A stretch of 64,000 nt of DNA from CAYLHS01 sp964594235 (GTDB taxonomy: Bacteria; Actinomycetota; Acidimicrobiia; Spongiisociales; UBA4744). Shown piece by piece: positions 57,554 through 64,000 of this stretch. The stretch is from contig CAZQMF010000001.1 in the NCBI GenBank assembly GCA_964594235.1, positions 1 through 64,000 on the forward strand, written 5' to 3'. Under the pieces are notes generated by a model. The model made no database searches. It was not told the origin of the DNA and saw only the letters and a list, made by a program, of their open reading frames with translations. The position numbers and the translations under genes were made by a program. How positions within the stretch are numbered: the first letter of the stretch is position 1; each line of letters starts with the position of its first letter.

Positions 57554-57838
57554 GTGCTCTTCGATGTCAGCCCTTCCGAACTGATCGTGATCCTTCTCGT
57601 AGCTTTGATCGTGTTCGGGCCGAAACGGCTTCCCGAAATGGCCAAGAAACTCTCGTCGATCGTGCGCGATATCCAGGGCGCTGCCGGAGAGCTGCAACGA
57701 GGACTCGAGACGGAAGTCCGGGAGCTGACCGATCCCATCAGAGACGCTACGAAACCACTTCGAGAACTCACGGCCCAACCGGACCCAGACTCCCAGGAAC
57801 ACCCCACTCCCAAGGACACACGTCCCGAAGATGAGTGA
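57554..57838 (+). CDS. tatA: Sec-independent translocase protein TatA/TatB
   Basis: 94 residues from GTG 57554. SPSELIVILLVALIVFGPKRLPEMAKKL is the membrane helix, hinge (FGPKRLPE) and amphipathic helix of TatA/TatB; the soluble tail is acidic and disordered. With only one such gene next to tatC, it may serve both A and B roles, or tatB is elsewhere. Overlaps tatC by 8 bp. Confidence 0.88.
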   Translation: MLFDVSPSELIVILLVALIVFGPKRLPEMAKKLSSIVRDIQGAAGELQRGLETEVRELTDPIRDATKPLRELTAQPDPDSQEHPTPKDTRPEDE

Positions 57839-58544
57839 GGACACGCCGCGTTCGGTCGTCGAGCATCTCGAGGAGCTTCGGTGGAGGCTCGTGAAAAGCG
57901 CAATCGCGATCGTGATCGGCGCGGTCGTCGCATTCGTCTTTCGTGAGTGGATCTTCGATGTCCTCGCCCGGCCATATCGCCTCGCACTCCCCGGACAGGA
58001 CCTGAACCAGTTCGAGGTGACGGAAGGCTTCTCGGTCGCGATGAGGCTGTCGATGTTTGGGGGTCTTTTCCTCGCAAGCCCCGTGCTCTTCTACCAGGTG
58101 TGGGCCTTCATCAACCCTGCTCTCACCAAACGGGAACGTAAGTGGACCGTTCCTATCGTCGCCGCGCTGGTCGTGCTGTTCTCTGCCGGTGTCTTGTTCG
58201 GCTACTACATCCTCCCGAGAGGGTTGGTGTTCCTCCTCGGGATCCAGCCTGGACTCAACGCGGTGATCGGCGCGTCGGACTACTTCGGTCTCGCATTGCG
58301 TTTCCTGCTGGTGTTCGGCATCGCTTTCGAGTTCCCGGTGTTCATCTTTGCTGCGGCCGCTGTCGGCCTCGTGTCATCTGAGAAACTCGGTCAGGGTCGA
58401 CGGTGGGCCGTCTTGATCATCGTCGTCGTCGGGGCCGTCGTGACCCCGACAGGGGACCCCTTGACGCTCACTGCTCTCTCGGTTCCGCTCTATCTGCTGT
58501 ATGAGGCGACCATCTGGGTCGTCAAGTTCACCCTCCACAAATGA
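57831..58544 (+). CDS. tatC: Sec-independent translocase protein TatC
   Basis: 237 residues, six membrane helices. VVEHLEELRWRLVKSAIAI is the signal-recognition N-terminus; EGFSVAMRLSMFGGLFLASPVLFYQVWAFINPALTKRERKW is the classic core. Forms the receptor for twin-arginine signal peptides and exports folded proteins. Stop overlaps the helicase start (ATGA). Confidence 0.95.
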   Translation: MSEDTPRSVVEHLEELRWRLVKSAIAIVIGAVVAFVFREWIFDVLARPYRLALPGQDLNQFEVTEGFSVAMRLSMFGGLFLASPVLFYQVWAFINPALTKRERKWTVPIVAALVVLFSAGVLFGYYILPRGLVFLLGIQPGLNAVIGASDYFGLALRFLLVFGIAFEFPVFIFAAAAVGLVSSEKLGQGRRWAVLIIVVVGAVVTPTGDPLTLTALSVPLYLLYEATIWVVKFTLHK

Positions 58545-60946
58545 CCAGGTTCGAGCCGGATCCTTTTCAACGAGAAGCGGTTGACGCTATTGCATCGGGC
58601 GAGTCGGTCGTGGTGAGCGCCCCGACAGGTTCGGGCAAGACCCTCGTTGCCGAGTTCGCGATCGATGGAGCGCTCGGACGCGGCAGGAAGGCGTTCTACA
58701 CCACACCACTGAAAGCGCTCTCCAACCAGAAGTTCAACGATTTCGGTCGACTCTACCCGGATGTGGGGTTGCTCACGGGAGACAACACGATCAACGGCGA
58801 GGCACCGCTCGTCGTGATGACGACCGAGGTGCTGAGGAACATGATCTATGCGAACTCGCCCGCATTGGACAGCCTGGAGGTCGTGGTCCTCGACGAGGTG
58901 CACTACCTTCAGGATCCGTCCAGGGGAGCAGTGTGGGAGGAGATAATCGTCCACGCGCCGGCAGGCGTACAACTGGTCTGCCTCTCTGCAACCGTGTCCA
59001 ATGCAGACGAGTTCGCTGCGTGGGTGCGGAGTCGGAGGGGTCCCACGAGCCTCATCCAGGAGGATCGGCGACCAGTGCCTCTTGTGAACCTGTACGCCCT
59101 GAAGGACCGCTGGGACGATGCGGTGATACTCGAGCGCATGTTCGCCGACCAGAAGGTCAACCACACCATCGAGTCTCGAGTCACCGGCAGGAAGGCGAGA
59201 CGCTATGCGACGCCGAGGCGCAACGAGACCGTGGCGGCATTGGCGGCGAGGGACATGCTGCCCGCCATCTATTTCATCTTTTCGAGAGCGGGCTGCGACG
59301 ACGCCTCCCGCAGGCTTGTCGAGGCAGGAGCGCGTTTCACGAATCTTATGGAGATCGAAGAGATACGATCCGTCGCCGAGCGTCAGACGGCCCACCTCGA
59401 CTCTCGAGACCTGGTGGCGCTCGACTACGACGAGTGGCTGCACGGCCTCGAGGCGGGGATCGCGCCACATCACGCAGGCATGGTTCCTGCATTCAAGGAG
59501 ACGGTCGAGGAGCTGTTTGCTCGGGGTCTCGTGAAGGTGGTGTTTGCGACCGAGACGTTGTCGCTTGGGATCAACATGCCCGCCCGGACGGTCGTCCTCG
59601 AGAACCTGAGCAGATTCACCGGAGAGACCCACGAGTTCCTCCGTCCTGGTGACTACACCCAGTTGACCGGACGCGCCGGGCGGAGGGGGATCGATGAGGT
59701 CGGATACGGTGTGGTGCTGCATTCCCGGTACGTGCCTTTCGTGAGAGTCACGGAACTCGCTCGCGCGGGATCGCACGCGCTCGCGTCGAGCTTCCGGCCC
59801 TCCTACAACATGGCTGTGAATCTCATCGCGAACTACCCGCGTGATCGGGCAGAGCGCCTCCTTGGAGCGTCCTTCGGACAGTTCCTCGCGTCGAAAGGAA
59901 TCGCGTCAAGACGGCGGTTGCTGAAACGTCAAGAGCTGCAACTCGAGGAGCTCCGCACAAGGGCGACGTGTGAGCGGGGCGATGTCGGCGACTATGTCCG
60001 ACAGATGCAGCACTCAGGGTCATACGACGTGGGTGACATCCTCGAGACCACCGAGGGTCGTGGCATCGTCGTGAAACGCCGGCACGGAAAACGAGTCGAA
60101 CTGGTGATGATGACGGAGGATGGACGACTGTTGACGTTGGACCCTCGCATCTATCGCGACGCGCAGAAGGTTGGATGGATGGCCGTCGATGATGCCCGCA
60201 GGGTGACCGTCGATGCCGCGTACAGGAAGCACCTGGCTCGACGGATCGTCGATGGGATGACTCGGCATCCGGTCGCTTCGTGCCCCGATCGCGAGGCACA
60301 CGCCGCTGCCCACAGGCGCTTGACGAGGCTTCAGCGTCGGGTCGATCGCCTCCACGCTGAACTCGAGAGGACGAGCGGCAGCCTCATCGACGAACTGGAT
60401 CGAATCCTCGCGTTGTTGGAAGCGTTGGGCTACGTGGAGGGATGGTCGCTGACCGAGCAGGGGGAACGACTCAGATCGATCTACTCGGACACGGATGTGT
60501 TGCTCTGCGAAGCGATTCGAAACAGACTGCTGGACGATCTCGAACCGGCCGAGATGGCGTCGCTGATCTCGATGACCGTGTACGAGGCCCGCCGGGCCGA
60601 AACCATCACACAGGAGTGGCCCACACCAGGCCTCGCAGAGCGAGGCGTGCAGGTGGAATCGTTGTGGGAAGGGCTCGTCGACCGGGAGCAGTCCCTGCGT
60701 CTGCCTCGAACACGTCCTCCGGAGAGGGGCTTCATGGATGCCGCGTACCGTTGGGCATCGGGCGCCGACCTCGACGAGCTGCCCGACGTTGCCGGTGCGG
60801 GCGACTTCGTACGAACCTCTCGCCAGTTGCTCGATGTGATGCGCCAGGTACGGGACGCAATTCCTCGGCTCAGGAGCCCGATGGTCGAAGCGATCAGGGC
60901 AATGGATCGCGGCGTCGTGGCGGCTCCGAGGCATGAACATGAGTGA
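58541..60946 (+). CDS. helY: DEAD/DEAH-box helicase, HelY/Ski2-like
   Basis: 801 residues. Motif I APTGSGKTLVAEFAI, Ia TTPLKALSNQKFNDF, motif II LDEVHYL (DEVH), III LSATVSN, IV-VI including ETLSLGINMPARTVVLENLSRFTG and QLTGRAGRRGID. The C-terminal half has an SH3/KOW-like insert and a DSHCT-type helical domain (RRAETITQEWPTPGLAERG). Mtr4/Ski2-type RNA helicases remodel RNA for decay. Synteny pafB-pafC-tatA-tatC-helY is conserved with Mycobacterium tuberculosis. Confidence 0.92.
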   Translation: MTRFEPDPFQREAVDAIASGESVVVSAPTGSGKTLVAEFAIDGALGRGRKAFYTTPLKALSNQKFNDFGRLYPDVGLLTGDNTINGEAPLVVMTTEVLRNMIYANSPALDSLEVVVLDEVHYLQDPSRGAVWEEIIVHAPAGVQLVCLSATVSNADEFAAWVRSRRGPTSLIQEDRRPVPLVNLYALKDRWDDAVILERMFADQKVNHTIESRVTGRKARRYATPRRNETVAALAARDMLPAIYFIFSRAGCDDASRRLVEAGARFTNLMEIEEIRSVAERQTAHLDSRDLVALDYDEWLHGLEAGIAPHHAGMVPAFKETVEELFARGLVKVVFATETLSLGINMPARTVVLENLSRFTGETHEFLRPGDYTQLTGRAGRRGIDEVGYGVVLHSRYVPFVRVTELARAGSHALASSFRPSYNMAVNLIANYPRDRAERLLGASFGQFLASKGIASRRRLLKRQELQLEELRTRATCERGDVGDYVRQMQHSGSYDVGDILETTEGRGIVVKRRHGKRVELVMMTEDGRLLTLDPRIYRDAQKVGWMAVDDARRVTVDAAYRKHLARRIVDGMTRHPVASCPDREAHAAAHRRLTRLQRRVDRLHAELERTSGSLIDELDRILALLEALGYVEGWSLTEQGERLRSIYSDTDVLLCEAIRNRLLDDLEPAEMASLISMTVYEARRAETITQEWPTPGLAERGVQVESLWEGLVDREQSLRLPRTRPPERGFMDAAYRWASGADLDELPDVAGAGDFVRTSRQLLDVMRQVRDAIPRLRSPMVEAIRAMDRGVVAAPRHEHE

Positions 60947-61832
60947 GTGGCTCGTCCTCGTCAACCCGCTCGCCGGGAAGGGTCGGCATGCCGACCAGCG
61001 GACTCGGGGGGCCTTGGCAGCGTACGGGATCGGCGCCGACGTCGTTGTGCCCACGACACCGACAGCCATGCGGATAGCGGTGGACGCCGGCGTCGAGGAG
61101 GGGCGGACGCGCTTTGTGGCTGTCGGCGGCGACGGGACTGCGAACCTGGTGGCGGACCAACTCCTCTCACACCCTTGGTCGACACCACCAGTACTCGGGC
61201 TACTCCCCGGAGGATCTGGCTCGGACCTCGCCAGGTCGTTTGAGATCCCCCAGCGCATCGAGGACGCCGTGGCAACGCTGCGCGGGGATGCCATTGCCAT
61301 CGTGGACGTGGGGGTTCTGGAAGGACGGTGGGGATCGAGAAGGTTCGTGAACTGCGCGGAGTCAGGCCTCACGGCGGCCGTACTGCACCGATCGATGCGT
61401 CTACCGCGATGGCTGGGATCTGTGAAGTACCACCTTGCCCTCGGGCTCGTGTACCCGAGGGTGCAGCTCGCCACGATGACGGTTCGCGCTGGTGGGAACG
61501 AATTCCGAGGGAGCTCGCTCCTCGCAGTGTTCGCGAATGGCCGCTACTTCGCCGGTGGATGGAAGATCGCCCCTGAGGCATCGGTGTCGGACGGATTGTT
61601 CGACATCCAGGTGTTCGAGGCAACGAAACGAGACATCCCGCGCTTGTGGTGGCTCGCAAAGTCGGGCGCCCATGTTGACGAACCCAACATCCATCACTTC
61701 ACAGCCGAGACCTTCACGCTGGAGGTTGCGGATGGTTGGCCGATTGAGGCCGACGGTGAATACTTCGGGGAGGGATCGATACGAGGCAGCATTATTCGAT
61801 CTGCGCTCTCCATCAAGATTCTCGACCCGTAG
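60933..61832 (+). CDS. Diacylglycerol/sphingosine kinase-family protein
   Basis: 299 residues (ATG 60933; ATG 60939 with GAACATGAG is possible). DAGK catalytic fold: LVLVNPLAGKGRH, the nucleotide-binding VAVGGDGTANLVADQLL and GLLPGGSGSDLARSFEIP, plus RYFAGGWKIAPEASVSDGLFDIQVFE. Phosphorylates a lipid such as diacylglycerol or a related polyprenol/sphingoid alcohol with ATP. Overlaps the helicase 3' end by 8-14 bp. Substrate not determinable. Confidence 0.88.
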   Translation: MNMSEWLVLVNPLAGKGRHADQRTRGALAAYGIGADVVVPTTPTAMRIAVDAGVEEGRTRFVAVGGDGTANLVADQLLSHPWSTPPVLGLLPGGSGSDLARSFEIPQRIEDAVATLRGDAIAIVDVGVLEGRWGSRRFVNCAESGLTAAVLHRSMRLPRWLGSVKYHLALGLVYPRVQLATMTVRAGGNEFRGSSLLAVFANGRYFAGGWKIAPEASVSDGLFDIQVFEATKRDIPRLWWLAKSGAHVDEPNIHHFTAETFTLEVADGWPIEADGEYFGEGSIRGSIIRSALSIKILDP

Positions 61833-61849
61833 AACGCTCTCTCGAACGT

Positions 61850-61880
61850 TTCACCACACTTCGACAGGAGTGGGTATACT
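61850..61880 (+). promoter_or_regulatory. Candidate promoter of the DUF4193 gene
   Basis: TTCACC (61850-61855), 19-bp spacer, extended -10 TGGG-TATACT (61875-61880). Identical boxes and spacing to the candidate promoter before the proteasome ATPase gene. GACAGGGAAG before the ATG may be the ribosome-binding site. Confidence 0.45.
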
Positions 61881-61934
61881 CTCGCCGCCCCTCCGGCTGA
61901 GGGGCAGGGTGATTCCGGAGACAGGGAAGTCGAG

Positions 61935-62465
61935 ATGAATCGCGACACCTTCGACGACGTGGACGACGAGCTCGAATACGAGGAAGTTGACGCGCCGGAC
62001 GACCTCGAGGAGTTGGACGAAGAGGACGCCGGCGACATCGACGAGTTCGAGGATGCAGACGAGGTCGACGACGATGAAGATGGCCTCGACCTGGACGACC
62101 TGGGTCTCGATCTCGCAGAAGGCTTCGGCGACGCGAGCTCCAGCAGCGCCGACGTCGAGGAGGACGAGGTCGAAGACGGGGGCGACGATGAGGACGAGGA
62201 CGAAGTAGCCGCCGAAGAGAACGAAGAAGCCCTGGAAGAACTCGAGGCCGAAGAACTCGAACTCCTCGACGACGAGGTAGCGGAGACGCTCCTCCTCGAC
62301 GAAGCAGCGGAACTTCGAGCCATCCGAAGAGCTGAGCTCACTCTCGATGCGGACGCCGAGAGCATCCGAGGAGACGAATTCGTGTGTCAGTCCTGCTTCC
62401 TGGTCAAACGCACCAGCCAGCTCGCCAACAAGCGGAAGCTAATCTGCAAGGACTGTGCCGACTGA
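61935..62465 (+). CDS. DUF4193-family acidic protein with zinc ribbon
   Basis: 176 residues. A very long Asp/Glu tract (~residues 5-130, about half acidic) precedes the DUF4193 core ADAESIRGDEFVCQSCFLVKRTSQLANKRKLICKDCAD, whose CxxC pairs form a zinc ribbon. Actinobacterial family members are ~100 residues, so the acidic region is unusually expanded. Acidic expansion suggests binding to a basic partner (ribosome, RNA polymerase or DNA-binding protein); inference. Ends 11 bp inside the next gene. Confidence 0.85.
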   Translation: MNRDTFDDVDDELEYEEVDAPDDLEELDEEDAGDIDEFEDADEVDDDEDGLDLDDLGLDLAEGFGDASSSSADVEEDEVEDGGDDEDEDEVAAEENEEALEELEAEELELLDDEVAETLLLDEAAELRAIRRAELTLDADAESIRGDEFVCQSCFLVKRTSQLANKRKLICKDCAD

Positions 62466-63177
62466 TCCCTCGTCTGTCGCCGTTGTCATACCCACGTACA
62501 ACGAGCGAGAGAATCTCTCATCCATCGTCAACTCGGTGACCCGGTTTGGGTATCGCGTACTGGTGGTCGACGACAACTCTCCCGACGGAACCGGTGACCT
62601 GGCCGACGGGCTGGCGCACGAGAGTGAACTGGTGCGTGTCCTCCACAGGACTTCGAAACAGGGTCTCGGACCCGCCTATGCAGACGGATTCCGCCAGGCC
62701 ATTGGCGCCGGTGCGGAGATCCTGTGCGAGATGGATGCCGACTTCTCGCACGATCCCGCCACTCTTCCCAGACTCGTCGCTGCAGTCGAACGGGGAGCGG
62801 ACCTCGCGATCGGGAGCAGATACGTCGAGGGAGGTGGCGTACCCGACTGGCCATTTCACCGGCGGATGCTCTCGAAGGGCGGAAACACGTACGCGAAGCT
62901 GATGCTTCAACTGCCGGTGAACGACGCAACTGGGGGATTCAGGGCGTTCCGGAAGGAAGCGCTCACCCGTCTGCATCCAGAGACGTGCCTCGCGTCCGGC
63001 TATGCGTTCCAAGTCGAGATGACCTGGCGAGCCGTACGGGAAGGCATGCGAATAGAGGAGGTTCCCATCACGTTCCGAGACCGAACGGCTGGGAAGTCGA
63101 AGATGGGGCTTCCTATCGTGCTCGAAGCGATGTGGCTGGTCACCAAATGGGGTGTGACACGAAGGGATCGACGGTGA
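62455..63177 (+). CDS. Polyprenol-phosphate mannosyltransferase (GT2, DPM-like)
   Basis: 240 residues from GTG 62455. GT2 DPM fold: VVIPTYNERENLSSIV, VVDDNSPDGTGDLAD with the nucleotide-binding DD, EMDADFSHDPATLPRLV (catalytic DxD-type), GSRYVEGGG, and QVEMTWRAVREGMRIEEVPITFRDR. It transfers mannose (or glucose) from GDP- or UDP-sugar to a polyprenyl phosphate for cell-envelope glycans. No C-terminal membrane domain, as in bacterial Ppm1 catalytic domains. Stop overlaps the next start (GTGA). Confidence 0.88.
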   Translation: MPTDPSSVAVVIPTYNERENLSSIVNSVTRFGYRVLVVDDNSPDGTGDLADGLAHESELVRVLHRTSKQGLGPAYADGFRQAIGAGAEILCEMDADFSHDPATLPRLVAAVERGADLAIGSRYVEGGGVPDWPFHRRMLSKGGNTYAKLMLQLPVNDATGGFRAFRKEALTRLHPETCLASGYAFQVEMTWRAVREGMRIEEVPITFRDRTAGKSKMGLPIVLEAMWLVTKWGVTRRDRR

Positions 63178-63611
63178 CGGGCCCATCGTCGAGGTTCGCC
63201 ATTTCAGATGATGTCGACGATCTGATTCGCCTCTACCGACTGCTCGACGAGGAGATGGCGGCGCTCCGGCCCGGCTGGTCGGTGACGGACGGGCTCCCCG
63301 AGCCCATCGAGCGTACGCTTGACTCGAGGCTCGGTGGCTGCGTCGTCGGCCTCTTCGACGGCGTGCCGGTCGGATTCCTCGTGGCTGACCTGACACCACC
63401 CATCTGCGAGATCGAGATCATGTACACACACCCGGAAGCTCGAGGAGTGGGTGTGGGCGAGGCGATGATGAGCCTACTGAAATCAGAAGCGAAAACACGA
63501 GGCATTGGTTCATTCGATGTATCGGTGCTACCCGGACATCGTGCGGCGAAGAACTTCTTCGAAGGGGAGGGCTTCAAGGCGCGGCTGATCATCATGCACC
63601 ACGATGAGTGA
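63174..63611 (+). CDS. GNAT-family N-acetyltransferase
   Basis: 145 residues from GTG 63174. Motif A EIEIMYTHPEARGVGVGEAMMSLLKSEA with the acetyl-CoA loop (RGVGVG), and motif B VLPGHRAAKNFFEGEGFKARLIIMHHDE are canonical. Substrate unknown. Overlaps the mannosyltransferase by 4 bp and the NUDIX gene by 8 bp, so it is part of a compact operon. Confidence 0.85.
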   Translation: MTGPSSRFAISDDVDDLIRLYRLLDEEMAALRPGWSVTDGLPEPIERTLDSRLGGCVVGLFDGVPVGFLVADLTPPICEIEIMYTHPEARGVGVGEAMMSLLKSEAKTRGIGSFDVSVLPGHRAAKNFFEGEGFKARLIIMHHDE

Positions 63612-64000
63612 CCGCCGCCCGGTCCCAGGCGTGGGTGCCGTCGTCATTCGAGACGGATCCTTGCTGCTGATCCGGCGGGGCAGGGGAGCGAACCAGGGAT
63701 TGTGGGCGGTGCCGGGAGGCAAGGTCGAGTACGGTGAGACCCTGCGAGACGCCGTCTCGCGTGAGACGCTCGAGGAGACGGGTTATGTCGTCTCGGTCGG
63801 CGACATCGCATGGGCCGGCGACGCGATTGGGCCCGGTGATCCTCCGGAGTGGCACTACACCTTGATCGACTTCTACGCGACCGTGGTGGGCGGTGAGCTT
63901 GCGGTCGGCGACGATGCGGCCGCCGTCGAGTGGGTGCCGTTGGAGGCCGTACTGCTACGTCCGGTCACACCCACGATGGTGGACCTCATGCAGGTGCTTG
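63604..64000 (+). CDS. NUDIX hydrolase, 5' part
   Basis: 132 codons visible, open to the window edge. The NUDIX box is complete: GGKVEYGETLRDAVSRETLEETGY (GX5EX7REUXEEXGU). GVGAVVIRDGSLLLIRRG and PEWHYTLIDFYATVVGGEL resemble ADP-ribose/sugar-nucleotide pyrophosphatases. It hydrolyses a nucleoside diphosphate linked to another moiety. Substrate and C-terminus unknown. Confidence 0.85.
   Translation, partial: MSDRRPVPGVGAVVIRDGSLLLIRRGRGANQGLWAVPGGKVEYGETLRDAVSRETLEETGYVVSVGDIAWAGDAIGPGDPPEWHYTLIDFYATVVGGELAVGDDAAAVEWVPLEAVLLRPVTPTMVDLMQVL

Noticed and set aside
60020..61474. 484-codon minus-strand open frame
   Set aside because: Antisense to helY and the lipid-kinase gene, which have full motif sets.

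Overview
The window is high-GC, densely packed bacterial chromosome. An intact Pup-proteasome locus (arc/mpa, dop, pup, prcB, prcA, pafA, pafB, pafC, then tatA, tatC and a helY-type helicase, in the Mycobacterium order) together with a DUF4193 acidic zinc-ribbon protein places it in the Actinomycetota. SLH repeats in a secreted protein, a TtuA/TtuB tRNA-thiolation pair and the general gene style suggest a deep-branching class such as Acidimicrobiia; that placement is inference. A run of exactly 100 N at 17986-18085, flanked by an exact 55-bp duplication, shows that the sequence is a scaffold from a draft, probably metagenomic, assembly.

Layout. 1-3.3 kb: end of an SLH-domain protein, an SGNH-hydrolase lipoprotein, and an arsR-arsP-thioredoxin-like metalloid operon. 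3.5-10.5 kb: a signalling locus in which a minus-strand operon (metallophosphoesterase, response-regulator/flavoprotein fusion, cNMP-binding histidine kinase) faces a divergent class III adenylate cyclase fused to a STAND-type ATPase. This looks like a self-contained cyclic-nucleotide circuit. 10.7-18.2 kb: a near-identical second copy of the thioredoxin-like gene, an uncharacterised secreted protein plus lipoprotein pair, an ornithine-cyclodeaminase-like enzyme, DUF4389, a PAS histidine kinase, a GNAT protein, and a serine hydrolase broken by the assembly gap.

18.4-36.7 kb: an amine/polyamine catabolic island. It holds a PotABCD-type importer, five aldehyde dehydrogenases, two class III aminotransferases, a PuuB-like amine oxidase, an amidohydrolase and a saccharopine-dehydrogenase-like enzyme. 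Imported diamines and polyamines would be deaminated or transaminated to aldehydes and then oxidised to acids feeding central metabolism. 36.9-46.6 kb: a MarR-MFS pair divergent from a 2-oxoacid:acceptor oxidoreductase whose beta and gamma subunits are fused, a bifunctional FtcD, small zinc proteins, two more transporters and small membrane proteins.

46.8-64 kb: housekeeping and protein quality control. ttuB-ttuA-trmI (tRNA T-loop modification) lies directly upstream of the Pup-proteasome operon, followed by the PafBC DNA-damage regulator, Tat translocase, helicase, a lipid-kinase-like protein, DUF4193, a polyprenol-phosphate mannosyltransferase, a GNAT protein and the start of a NUDIX hydrolase. 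No rRNA, tRNA, CRISPR array, transposase or phage gene was recognised. Intergenic spacers are short, and several carry degenerate 7-bp tandem repeats.
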